This document shows, piece after piece, positions 8,350 through 16,277 of a stretch of 64,000 nucleotides of DNA. Within the stretch, counting starts at the first letter, position 1, and every line of letters begins with the position of its first letter. Source of the DNA: JBDOQU01 sp039839375. Lineage in GTDB: Bacteria > Pseudomonadota > Alphaproteobacteria > DSM-16000 > Inquilinaceae. The DNA lies in the NCBI RefSeq assembly GCF_039839375.1, contig NZ_JBDOQU010000004.1, forward strand, positions 1-64,000, in the 5' to 3' direction. The notes beneath the pieces are model-generated. The model was not told the DNA's origin and did not search any database. It was given only the letters and a program-made list of their open reading frames with translations. The translations under genes were made by a program, and so were the position numbers.

Positions 8350-9357
8350 TCATGATGGCGCGTCCGGATGAAGCAGACCGCGCCGCTTCAGGTCGGCCCA
8401 GAGATCATCGGGGATCGGCCGGGTCAGATGCTCGATATTCTGTTCCATCTCCGCCCTTGAGCGCGCGCCGGGGATGACGCTGGCGACGACCGGATGCTTC
8501 AGCACAAATTGCAGGGCGGCCGCCGGCAGCGAGACGCCGTGGTCGCGGCAGGCCTCGCCCAGCCTGGCCGCGCGGTCGCGGACATCCTCGGGCGCGCGGT
8601 CGTAGTTGAAGGTGTCGCCGCCGGCGAGGATGCCCGAATTGTAGGGGCCGCCGATGATGATCGAGACGCCGCGCCGTTCGCAGAGCGGGAAGAAGCCGTC
8701 CAGCACCGTCTGCTCCAGCAGCGTATAGCGGCCGGCCAGCAGGAAGACGTCCCAATCCTGGTGCTCCAGCGCCTCCGCGCAGACCTCCCATTCATTGACC
8801 CCAAGGCCGATCGCGCCGACCACCCCTTCCTCCTTCAGCCGCCGCATCGCCCGCGCGCCGCCCGACATTGCTTCCGCCATCAGGCGGGGATGGTCGTCGC
8901 CATAGCTCGTCCGCCCGACATCGTGGAGATAGAGGATATCGATCCGGTCCGTGCCCAGCCGCTGAAGGCTGTCTTCCACCGACCGCATGACCCCATCATG
9001 GCTGTAGTCGACCACCGGCTGGAAGGGCAGCGGGGCTTTCCAGTAATCCTCCGGCGCCTGTGGCTCCGTCCGCCGCACCAGCCGCCGTCCCGCCTTGGTC
9101 GACAGTACGACACGGTCGCGGCCGAACCGGCGAAGCGCCTCCCCGAACCGGTGCTCGGACAGGCCATAGCCGTAGAATGGCGCGGTATCGACATAGAGAA
9201 GGCCGGCTTCCAGCCCGCCTGCGATCGTCTCGGCCGCCGTCTGATCGTCCACCGCCTGGTAGAGCCCGCCCAGCGCGGCCCCGCCCAGCCCCATGACCGG
9301 AACCTCGATGCCTGTCCGGGCGATGGGGCGTCTTTGGGCGAGCGTGCGGGGCGTCAT
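8350..9357 (-). CDS. Aldo/keto reductase (D-threo-aldose dehydrogenase-like)
   Basis: This 335-residue protein is a TIM-barrel NAD(P)H oxidoreductase. The tetrad is complete: Asp57 and Tyr62 (VDTAPFYG), Lys88 (STKAG) and the His in LYLHDVG. The overall sequence resembles the L-fucose/D-threo-aldose or pyridoxal 4-dehydrogenase group of the family, so it probably oxidises a sugar or aldehyde. It is transcribed away from an amidohydrolase of the fuconolactonase/gluconolactonase-like group, which fits a small sugar-lactone pathway (inference). Confidence 0.87.
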   Translation of the reverse strand: MTPRTLAQRRPIARTGIEVPVMGLGGAALGGLYQAVDDQTAAETIAGGLEAGLLYVDTAPFYGYGLSEHRFGEALRRFGRDRVVLSTKAGRRLVRRTEPQAPEDYWKAPLPFQPVVDYSHDGVMRSVEDSLQRLGTDRIDILYLHDVGRTSYGDDHPRLMAEAMSGGARAMRRLKEEGVVGAIGLGVNEWEVCAEALEHQDWDVFLLAGRYTLLEQTVLDGFFPLCERRGVSIIIGGPYNSGILAGGDTFNYDRAPEDVRDRAARLGEACRDHGVSLPAAALQFVLKHPVVASVIPGARSRAEMEQNIEHLTRPIPDDLWADLKRRGLLHPDAPS

Positions 9358-9443
9358 CTCCGGTAGGCTCCTTCCTGTTGGCGATGTTCTGCCATGCAGC
9401 TTCAGGCCGAACGGGGCGGTCGATCAAGCCGGGGAGGCGAAGG

Positions 9444-10334
9444 ATGCCCGATTTTCCGATCATCGACAGCCATGTCCATTTCTGGGACACGGGCCGCCTG
9501 CGTTATCCTTGGCTGGCGACGGTCCCGAAGATCGACCGGCCGTTCGGGCTGGAGGATTATCGCGCGGCGACCGTTGGCACGGAGGTCGAGGCGATGGTCT
9601 TCGTGCAGGCGGAGGCCGCGCCCGAACAGGGGCTGGAAGAAGCCGATTGGGTGGCCGGCCTCGCCCGCCGGGACCCGCGCATCCGCGCGCTGGTGGCCTG
9701 GGCGCCGCTCGACCGTGGACGGCGGGTGGAGGCGCATCTGGAGGCGGTCAGCCGCCATGCCTTCCTGCGCGGCATCCGCCAGAACATCCAGGCGCAGCCC
9801 GACCTGGATTTCTGCCTGCGCCCCGATTTCGTCGAAGGGGTGCGGATGCTGGGCGATTTCGATCTCAGCTTCGACATCTGCGTCGACCACCGGCACATGG
9901 AGAATGCGGTCCGGCTGGCGGAGAAGGCGCACGCCGTGCCAATGGTGCTGGACCATATCGGCAAGCCCGCCATCAGGGACGGCGCGCTCGACCCGTGGCG
10001 GAGCCATCTCCGCGAACTTGCGGCGATGCCCCATGTGTTGTGCAAGCTCTCCGGCGTCGCGACAGAAGCCGACCATGAGAACTGGAAGGATTCCGACCTC
10101 CGCCCCTTCATCGACCAGGCGCTGGAGGCTTTCGGTCCGGACAGGCTGATGTTCGGCAGCGACTGGCCCGTCGTGACGCTGGCCGCCTCTTACGAACGAT
10201 GGATCGCAGTGCTGGACGATGCGCTTAGCCCACTGCCTCCGGCCGACCGCCGCAAGATCTGGCGCGACAACGCCGCGCGGTTCTACCGGCTGGGGGATAC
10301 CCCCCGTCATTCCAGCGAACGCTGGAATCCATAG
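9444..10334 (+). CDS. Amidohydrolase (TIM-barrel lactonase type)
   Basis: The 296-residue protein has the amidohydrolase-2 opening IIDSHVHFWD with metal ligands His10 and His12. Later come LDHIGKP and, near the end, MFGSDWPV, the usual fourth metal-ligand region. These enzymes hydrolyse lactones such as L-fucono-1,5-lactone or decarboxylate related acids. Start ATG 9444 is chosen for its GGGGAGG ribosome site and direct onset of homology. The last about 12 residues are encoded by a palindromic repeat beginning near 10303, which also supplies the TAG stop, so the tail is probably not ancestral. It is divergent from the aldo/keto reductase and may act on its product. Confidence 0.86.
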   Translation: MPDFPIIDSHVHFWDTGRLRYPWLATVPKIDRPFGLEDYRAATVGTEVEAMVFVQAEAAPEQGLEEADWVAGLARRDPRIRALVAWAPLDRGRRVEAHLEAVSRHAFLRGIRQNIQAQPDLDFCLRPDFVEGVRMLGDFDLSFDICVDHRHMENAVRLAEKAHAVPMVLDHIGKPAIRDGALDPWRSHLRELAAMPHVLCKLSGVATEADHENWKDSDLRPFIDQALEAFGPDRLMFGSDWPVVTLAASYERWIAVLDDALSPLPPADRRKIWRDNAARFYRLGDTPRHSSERWNP

Positions 10335-10790
10335 GCCTTCGCCGTTTCACCGGCAGGGAGAAAACCAGGCGCGGTCTCGGTTTCGATTGATACCGTATGG
10401 ATGCTGGATCAAGTCCAGCATGACGGTTTGTGGGGGAAGAATCCTCACCTTGAGCTTGTCGAAAGGTGTGGGGCACACATGGTTCGACAGGCTCACCATG
10501 AGGGGAAGGGACGAATCTTCCCTTTGTTGGTCATTCCGGCCCCCGAGCCGGAATCCATGCGGCGTCGAGGTCCCATGGATGCCGGATCAAGTCCGGCATG
10601 ACATTGTTTTTGTTGGTCATTCCCGACTTGATCGGGAATCCATAGGCCCTCATCGCTTCGCGGACGTCGAAAAAATCGGCGCAGCATGACGATCTCTTGA
10701 AAAGACTCCTCACCCTGAGCCTGTCGAAAGGTGCGGGCACACATGGTTCGACAAGCTCACCATGAGGGGAGGAGCACGCTCTATTCCATA
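10303..10790. repeat. Intergenic repeat cluster
   Basis: This region holds hairpins with arms ATTCCAGC/GCTGGAAT (10309-10328) and ATGCTGGA/TCCAGCAT (10401-10421), plus ATTCCCGA/TCGGGAAT copies near 10619. Two longer inverted elements (CCTCACC...CACCATGAGG) lie at 10443-10504 and 10708-10769. No convincing gene is seen between the amidohydrolase stop and the DUF1127 gene. Bases 10790-10917 presumably hold that gene's promoter. Confidence 0.85.
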
Positions 10791-10917
10791 TGCCCGCATA
10801 TTTCTTTAATGCGCGCTTAAGGATGGGTTGTCGCCATTGCGATGCTGCGCTGCAAAAAACGCGGCTGTAGTTCATCAGGAAATGGACTATCTCCTTATTC
10901 GAAAGGAGAAAACAACC

Positions 10918-11160
10918 ATGTCCATCTTCACTCGTATCAGCACTGCTCTCGGCATCTCCACCCTCGGTCGCGAGGTCTCTCGCGCCATCGCCGAGCTGGA
11001 GGCCTATTCCGATCGTGAGCTGGCCGACATCGGTGTGACCCGTTCGGGCATCCGCCAGGCCGTCCTCTACGGTCGTGAGAACGTCGCCGTCGATCGTCCG
11101 ATCATCGCCCGCCCGGTCAATGACGACCGTCCGGCGATCGCTGTCAGCAACGCCGCCTAA
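10918..11160 (+). CDS. DUF1127 small protein
   Basis: An 80-residue protein with a DUF1127 (YjiS-like) core at about residues 18-45, AIAELEAYSDRELADIG followed by a short basic helix. In alphaproteobacteria such Arg-rich DUF1127 proteins are small stress- or phosphate/carbon-linked regulators, some acting on RNA. A strong ribosome site (AAAGGAG at about 10902) sits ahead of ATG 10918; an in-frame codon at 10828 would add non-family sequence. The gene is monocistronic with a strong terminator, so it is probably well expressed. Confidence 0.88.
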   Translation: MSIFTRISTALGISTLGREVSRAIAELEAYSDRELADIGVTRSGIRQAVLYGRENVAVDRPIIARPVNDDRPAIAVSNAA

Positions 11161-11200
11161 GGGTCCGTCCCGGGCGACGTTGAAGCACAGCTTCCCTTGA

Positions 11201-11254
11201 GGGCCGCCATTCGGGCGGCCCTGAGGAGCGGGTTCCGCCCGGCTCCTCTTTTTT
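11201..11254 (+). terminator. Tandem hairpins and T-run after the DUF1127 gene
   Basis: First hairpin GGGCCGCC/GGGCGGCCC at 11201-11221. The second has GAGGAGC (11223-11229) pairing with GCTCCTC (11242-11248), directly followed by a run of T to 11254. This is a classic intrinsic terminator. Confidence 0.88.
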
Positions 11255-11287
11255 ATGCGCGGATACTGGCTGACGCTGCGCGTCAGG

Positions 11288-11791
11288 CTAGAGAGCGCCT
11301 TCCAGAATATCGACGATCAGCCCGGTCGCGGCCTCCGCCAGGATGATGCTGCCGCCGACAATCAGGTACTCGTACCCGTCGCGCCTCGGCAGTTGCGCCA
11401 GCAACGGCGAGGGCAGGTACCGTTTCGCGATGCCCGGCGGCAGCGGCTTCCCGCGCGCCAGATTCCGGGCGATGCCCGGCGGCAGGCCCCGTGCCTCGAA
11501 CCTGTGGACGTCGAAATAATCATAGATCAGGTCACGCTCGCGCGGGCTGAAGAAAGCCGAGGCCAGTGTGATCGCGGCGGCCGATCCCAACTCTTCGGCC
11601 AGATCCTCTGAAAAATCATCGCGGTCGCGATCGTCCCTGTCGCCGCCATGGCCGCGGCCAGGATGATCGTCCTCGAAAGCGGGCGGGCCGCCGCCATGGC
11701 CCCGGCCGCGCCCCGGATCGGCGTTTGCGAGAAGCGGCGTTGCCGCCATCAGCGCGGCGCAGCCCAGCGCCAGCAGTCGTATGGATTTCAT
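11288..11791 (-). CDS. CigR-like (RcnB-domain) secreted/periplasmic protein
   Basis: This 167-residue protein has a signal peptide (about residues 1-24), then a Gly/His/Asp-rich low-complexity stretch (about 25-60). A C-terminal domain follows with two Pro-Gly-Ile-Ala repeats (GLPPGIARNLARGKPLPPG) and a hydrophobic end (GGSIILAEAATGLIVDIL). This pattern is that of proteins annotated as CigR-family; Salmonella CigR antagonises the MgtC virulence factor at the membrane. A role in virulence is not implied here. Its gene is convergent with DUF1127. Confidence 0.75.
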   Translation of the reverse strand: MKSIRLLALGCAALMAATPLLANADPGRGRGHGGGPPAFEDDHPGRGHGGDRDDRDRDDFSEDLAEELGSAAAITLASAFFSPRERDLIYDYFDVHRFEARGLPPGIARNLARGKPLPPGIAKRYLPSPLLAQLPRRDGYEYLIVGGSIILAEAATGLIVDILEGAL

Positions 11792-11886
11792 CGTCTGGTC
11801 CTTAAGATTCCGTGGGCGTCCCTACCATTCCTCCTACGCATCGATTGTGGTGGCGGTTTCGCGCCTTTCGGGCAGAACGAAGGCTT

Positions 11887-12567
11887 TCACACCCGCACGC
11901 CCAGTTCGAACAGCCCGCGCTTCAAGGCGGCGGGGTCGTCGAACACCCGGAAGGCCCCCGCGTCCACCAGTTCGCGGTCGCCATAGCCGCCGGACAGCAG
12001 CCCCACGCCCAGCGCCCCGGCGCGACGGGCGGCCAGAATGTCCCATACGCTGTCGCCGACGACGAAACAGCGCGTCGTCGGCACGTCCAGGCGGCGGGCC
12101 GCCTCCTCGAACAGATCGGGGTTCGGTTTGGCGTAGGCCACCTGGTCGCGCGTGACGATCGTCATGTCCCCGACCGGCAGCCCCAGCTTCTCGATCAGCG
12201 GCCCGGCCGTCAGCATCCGACCACTGGTGGCGATCGCCCAGGGCACGCCCGATTCGGTCAGCCCCTCCAGCAATTCCCGCGCGCCGGGCAGGGGGCTGAT
12301 CGATCCCAGCCGCTCCTTGAAGGAGGCAGCGTGGCGGTCGCGCAACTCCTGCCGCAGGGAATCGTCCACCGGCACGTCCGTCTCCCGCGCCAGCGCCTGG
12401 GCAAACAGTCCGCCGCTCATGCCGATCCGGCGATGGATGCGCCAGATCGACATCTCTATCCCCACCGCGGCGAGCGCGTCGGACCAGGCGAGGACATGGT
12501 GGTAGACGCTGTCGACGAGCGTGCCGTCCAGATCGAACAGAATGGCGGGATGGTCGGGCGTGGGCAT
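11887..12567 (-). CDS. HAD-superfamily phosphatase
   Basis: This 226-residue protein has HAD motif I FDLDGTLVDS (about residues 11-20), motif II in ATSGR, motif III Lys in AKPNPD, and motif IV GDSVWDI. A helical cap between motifs I and II makes it the phosphoglycolate phosphatase/beta-phosphoglucomutase-like type. It hydrolyses a small phosphate ester, identity unknown. Start ATG 12567 is selected because motif I follows within 11 residues; a longer upstream frame overlaps the divergent hydratase gene. Confidence 0.88.
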   Translation of the reverse strand: MPTPDHPAILFDLDGTLVDSVYHHVLAWSDALAAVGIEMSIWRIHRRIGMSGGLFAQALARETDVPVDDSLRQELRDRHAASFKERLGSISPLPGARELLEGLTESGVPWAIATSGRMLTAGPLIEKLGLPVGDMTIVTRDQVAYAKPNPDLFEEAARRLDVPTTRCFVVGDSVWDILAARRAGALGVGLLSGGYGDRELVDAGAFRVFDDPAALKRGLFELGVRV

Positions 12568-12729
12568 GGGCGGCGAGCCTCCGGAAATCTTGAGGGAGGG
12601 GCCGATTTGACCGCGAGGGCGGCGATCCTGTCCAGCCGTCATGGGCGCAGGGCAGCCGCCCGCTTGCGCGACGGCGCGGGCCCGTGCGAAAGCTGGCCCG
12701 AACCTTCTTTCCCAGCGCCGGATCCCGCC

Positions 12730-13500
12730 ATGCCCCTGACCCCCGAAGAAATCACCCAGGCCGCCGATCTCCTGGCCGACGCCAGGCGTGACCACCGGAC
12801 ATTGCCGGAACTGCCGGGTGCGCTCCGGCCGCGCGACGAGGCCTCGGCATACGCCATCCAGCACAATGTCGCCCGGCGGCTCGGCCCCGTCGCCGGCTGG
12901 AAGGTCGGGGCGGGCGGCCCGGACGAGATTCCGACCTGTGCGCCGCTGCCGGCCGATCGCGTCACGGCATCACCCGCCCGGCTGCCGGCCGGCATGTTCC
13001 ACGGCATCGGCGTGGAGGCGGAGATCGCCTTCCGCTTCGCCCGCGACCTGCCGCCGCGCGACCGCGCCTATTCGGAGGCGGAGGTGCTGGACGCCGTGGA
13101 CGCCGCCATGCCGGCGATCGAGATCGTGGACGGAAGGCTGGCGGACGGGATGAAGGCCGATCCGCTGTCGAAGTTGGCGGACCATCTGGTGAACGGCGCG
13201 TTCATCCATGGCGCGCCGCTGGCCGACTGGCGGGGCCGGGCCTGGACCCGCCAGCCCATGGCGCTCTCGATCGACGGCAAGATCGTGGCGGAGGCGGTGG
13301 GCGGCAGCCCGGTGGGAGAGCCCTATTGGCTGCTGGTCTGGCTGGCGAATGTCGGCGCAGCCCCGATGGGCGGCATCCGGGCGGGGGAGATCGTCACCAC
13401 CGGCTCCCGCAACCCCCTCGTCTTCGCCCCGCCCGGCGCGAAGGTGACGGCCTCCTTCCCCGGCCTGGGCGACGCTGAGGCCGAGTTCACGGCTGGCTGA
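12730..13500 (+). CDS. 2-keto-4-pentenoate hydratase-like (FAH-superfamily) protein
   Basis: This 256-residue protein resembles the hydratase branch of the fumarylacetoacetate hydrolase superfamily (MhpD/XylJ-like), with the GWKVG stretch (about 55-60), the acidic GVEAEIAFRF metal-ligand segment (about 97-106), and a C-terminal VTASFPGLG strand. These enzymes act in meta-cleavage aromatic or related degradation, but no other pathway genes are adjacent. Start ATG 12730 is used because homology starts there. The 3' end overlaps the convergent LysR gene by 14 nt. Confidence 0.83.
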   Translation: MPLTPEEITQAADLLADARRDHRTLPELPGALRPRDEASAYAIQHNVARRLGPVAGWKVGAGGPDEIPTCAPLPADRVTASPARLPAGMFHGIGVEAEIAFRFARDLPPRDRAYSEAEVLDAVDAAMPAIEIVDGRLADGMKADPLSKLADHLVNGAFIHGAPLADWRGRAWTRQPMALSIDGKIVAEAVGGSPVGEPYWLLVWLANVGAAPMGGIRAGEIVTTGSRNPLVFAPPGAKVTASFPGLGDAEAEFTAG

Positions 13501-14398
13501 GACTGGTGCGCCGCCGCTCCCGCACGAAATCGATGAAGGCGCGGAGCGGCGGCCGCACCTGACGGCGGCTTGGGTGGTAGAGGAAGGGGCCGGGGAAGCT
13601 GGGACACCAGTCGTCCAGCACCCGGCGTAGCCTGCCGTCCGCGATTTCCGCCGTCACGTAGTCCTCGAACGTCGCCCACAGCCCCACCCCTTCCAGGGCC
13701 GCTTGCTTCTGAAGCGCGATATTGGTCGAGACCATCCGCGCCGGCGGATCGATCCTGACGATCTTCCCGTCACGCTCGAATTCCCAGGCAGGGACGACTC
13801 CGCTGGAGAAGCGCTGGCGGAGGCAGGGGTAGCCCATCAGGTCAGAAGGTTCGGCCGGAATCCCATGGGCCTCCAGCACCTCCGGCGCCGCCACGACGAC
13901 ATAGCGCTGCGGCGGCCCCAGCGGCACGGCGATCATGTCCTGCGCCAGATGTTCGCCCCACCGGATCCCGGCGTCGTACCCTTCCCGGACGATATCGATC
14001 AGGCTCGTTTCGGTGACGACTTCCAGTCGCACGGCCGGATGCGCCTTCAGGAACGCCGCCGCCAGCGGCGCCAGCACCAGCTCCACCGCCGGGGTCGGGG
14101 CGTTGATCCTGAGCGTGCCCGCCGGTTCCCCGGCCTGCTCTCCGACCTCGTCCAACGCGGCCGTTATGTCGTCCAGCGCCGGGGACAGCCGCTCCAGAAG
14201 CTTCGCTCCCGCTTCGGTGGGCGCGACGCTGCGCGTGGTGCGGTTGAGAAGCCGGACCTCCAGCCTGGCTTCCAGCATCCTGACCGCTTGGCTGAGCGTG
14301 GAGGCGGAGACCCCGACGACGGCCGCCGCCCCGCGGAAGCTGCGGTGGCGGGCGACGGCGGCGAAGGCGGCGAGATCGTCAAGATCGGCCTTTGGCAT
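13487..14398 (-). CDS. LysR-family transcriptional regulator
   Basis: This 303-residue protein has an N-terminal winged helix-turn-helix (about residues 5-62, with SFRGAAAVVGVSASTLSQAV as the recognition region) and a periplasmic-binding-like effector domain to the C-terminus. It belongs to the group in which the HTH is followed by NRTTRSVAPTEAG, the usual neighbour of reductase genes. It is divergent from the aldo/keto reductase at 14503, which it probably controls through the 104-nt spacer. Confidence 0.92.
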   Translation of the reverse strand: MPKADLDDLAAFAAVARHRSFRGAAAVVGVSASTLSQAVRMLEARLEVRLLNRTTRSVAPTEAGAKLLERLSPALDDITAALDEVGEQAGEPAGTLRINAPTPAVELVLAPLAAAFLKAHPAVRLEVVTETSLIDIVREGYDAGIRWGEHLAQDMIAVPLGPPQRYVVVAAPEVLEAHGIPAEPSDLMGYPCLRQRFSSGVVPAWEFERDGKIVRIDPPARMVSTNIALQKQAALEGVGLWATFEDYVTAEIADGRLRRVLDDWCPSFPGPFLYHPSRRQVRPPLRAFIDFVRERRRTSLSQP

Positions 14399-14430
14399 TG
14401 TCCTGAATCCCGAACGACCTGTTGCGGATA

Positions 14431-14446
14431 GTGCATCTTATCGCAC
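14431..14446. promoter_or_regulatory. Candidate LysR operator GTGC-N8-GCAC
   Basis: A short dyad between the divergent LysR gene and the aldo/keto reductase gene, 32 nt upstream of the regulator and about 56 nt upstream of the reductase start. Position and shape fit LysR sites; the assignment is inference. Confidence 0.35.
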
Positions 14447-14502
14447 GATGGAGCGGACCATAGCTATTCCGGACAGCAATCATCTGGAAGAGGACAATCG
14501 CG

Positions 14503-15498
14503 ATGCTGATGCGCTCGCTGGGGGCCAAGGGCCCCGAAATTTCCGCACTGGGTCTCGGCTGCATGGGCATGTCCGACCTCTACGGCCCCGCCGACCGCCA
14601 GGAAAGCCTGGCGACGATCCACGCCGCGCTCGACGCCGGGATCAACCTGCTCGACACCGGCGATTTCTACGGCATGGGCCATAACGAGATGCTGATAGGG
14701 GAGGCGCTTGGGACTGTCGACCGCGATTCCGTCGCGCTCAGCGTCAAGTTCGGGGCGCAGCGCGGCCCGGACGGAGCCTGGCTCGGCTTCGACTCCCGGC
14801 CGCAGGCAGTCAAATCGGCCCTGGCCTATACCCTGAAACGGCTGGGCGTCGACCATATCGACATCTACCGTCCGGCGCGCCTCGACCCGGCCGTGCCGAT
14901 CGAGGAGACGATCGGCGCCATCGCCGATCTGGTGCAGGCGGGCTATGTCCGCCATATCGGCCTGTCGGAGGTCGGGGCGGAGACGATCCGCCGCGCCCAC
15001 GCCGTCCATCCCATCGCCGATTTGCAGATCGAATATTCGCTGATCTCCCGCGGGATGGAGGACGACATCCTGCCGGCCTGCCGGGAACTCGGCGTCGGGA
15101 TCACCGCCTATGGCGTACTGTCGCGCGGGCTGATCAGCGGCCATTGGAAGCCCGGTGACGCCGATGCCGCCGGCGATTTCCGCAGCCACAGCCCGCGCTT
15201 CCAGCTCGGCAATCTGGAACGGAACCTGGAACTGGTCGAAGCCCTGCGCGGCGTCGCGGCTTCGCGGGGCGTCACGGTGGCGCAGATCGCCATCGCCTGG
15301 GTGCTGGCCCAGGGGCCGGAGATCGTGCCGGTGATCGGCGCGCGGCGGCGCGACCGGCTGGGGGAGGCGCTGGGCGCGCTGGATGTCGCACTCTCGCCGG
15401 AGGATCTGGCCGCGATCGAAACGGCCGCCCCGCGCGATGCCGTCGCCGGTGAGCGTTACGCCCCCGCCCAGATGGCGATGCTCGACAGCGAGCGGTGA
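14503..15498 (+). CDS. Aldo/keto reductase lacking the catalytic His
   Basis: This 331-residue TIM-barrel reductase has Asp51 and Tyr56 (LLDTGDFYG) and Lys82 (SVKFG) of the family tetrad. The usual His in the YQHRVDP-type strand is Ala125 here (IYRPARLDP). The rest of the family pattern follows: PIEETIGAIADLV and HIGLSEVGAE. I believe some relatives share this replacement, so it may mark a subfamily with altered chemistry rather than a dead enzyme. It is divergent from the LysR regulator, which probably controls it. Confidence 0.88.
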   Translation: MLMRSLGAKGPEISALGLGCMGMSDLYGPADRQESLATIHAALDAGINLLDTGDFYGMGHNEMLIGEALGTVDRDSVALSVKFGAQRGPDGAWLGFDSRPQAVKSALAYTLKRLGVDHIDIYRPARLDPAVPIEETIGAIADLVQAGYVRHIGLSEVGAETIRRAHAVHPIADLQIEYSLISRGMEDDILPACRELGVGITAYGVLSRGLISGHWKPGDADAAGDFRSHSPRFQLGNLERNLELVEALRGVAASRGVTVAQIAIAWVLAQGPEIVPVIGARRRDRLGEALGALDVALSPEDLAAIETAAPRDAVAGERYAPAQMAMLDSER

Positions 15499-15618
15499 GG
15501 TTCCTTGCAACCGGCCGTCGCCCGGCCCACCTGTCCCTTGCGGGCCGGGCCCCTCTGGCAGCCATCGGGTTGTGATGTCGGACCGTATCCACGTGTCAAT
15601 CCCAGGGAGGATTAGCCG

Positions 15619-15936
15619 ATGAACAACCCCGCCGTTGGAATGCCCTGTCCCGTCTGCAAGGTGCCGCTCGTCATGAGCGACCGGCAGGGCATCGAGATCG
15701 ACTATTGCCCGCAATGCCGGGGCGTCTGGCTGGATCGCGGAGAGCTGGACAAGCTGATCGAGCGCAGTGTCCAGGATTCCGCCCCGGCCGCCGCTCCGCC
15801 GCCAAGGCAGCCTCAGCCCGGCTATGCCGAACCACGCTATGAGCGGGATCATGATCGCGGCTACGCCCAGTCACATCATCGTGGCTATGGCCACAAAAAG
15901 AGGAAGAAATCCTTCCTGGAAGAGCTGTTCGACTGA
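15619..15936 (+). CDS. Zinc-ribbon (TFIIB-type) protein
   Basis: The 105-residue protein has an N-terminal zinc ribbon with CPVC (about residues 10-13) and CPQC (about 31-34), followed by GVWLDRGELDKLIE, the signature of bacterial zf-TFIIB proteins. The middle is Pro/His/Tyr/Arg-rich and disordered, and the end is basic (KKRKKS) then acidic. Its function is unknown; metal binding and nucleic-acid or protein contact are likely. A GGGAGG ribosome site precedes it. Confidence 0.86.
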   Translation: MNNPAVGMPCPVCKVPLVMSDRQGIEIDYCPQCRGVWLDRGELDKLIERSVQDSAPAAAPPPRQPQPGYAEPRYERDHDRGYAQSHHRGYGHKKRKKSFLEELFD

Positions 15937-15939
15937 AAG

Positions 15940-15975
15940 GAGGGGCGGGGCCGCCGGTCCCGCCCTCTCAGTTTT
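15940..15975. terminator. GC-rich hairpin between convergent genes
   Basis: GAGGGGCGGG (15940-15949) pairs with CCCGCCCTCTC (15959-15969), followed on the plus strand by CAGTTTT. It sits at the end of the zinc-ribbon gene and overlaps the stop of the convergent 75-residue gene, so it can serve both. Confidence 0.6.
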
Positions 15976-16195
15976 CCTGCCGCTTCACGCCGGCCCAGAA
16001 CCAGGCCGGGTCGCGGTTCATCGCCTGATTGATGATCTCGGCCGTATTCAGCCGCGCCTCATGCTCCGGACAGCCCGGCTCCCGTTCCAGATAGCTGGCG
16101 ACGGCGATGTCGAAGGCCACGGCGTTGCTGTCGCCTGCCTGCCTGCGGCCGCGATAGACAAGGGCAACGGAAGTGGTTGTCTCGGTATCGCTCAT
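15968..16195 (-). CDS. Short conserved-type hypothetical protein
   Basis: This 75-residue protein has no signal peptide or membrane helix. It is mixed alpha/beta in character, with a Trp-rich end (PAWFWAGVKRQ). I do not recognise it. Support comes from GC-rich third positions, a sensible size and its location between two defined genes. It is divergent from hrpB. Confidence 0.55.
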   Translation of the reverse strand: MSDTETTTSVALVYRGRRQAGDSNAVAFDIAVASYLEREPGCPEHEARLNTAEIINQAMNRDPAWFWAGVKRQEN

Positions 16196-16277
16196 TATCC
16201 GAATCTACCTTTCCCGGCGGATATTGTTTAACACCCATCGTTAAAATCCAGTTCTTTCACCGTCCGGCGTCCGGCCT

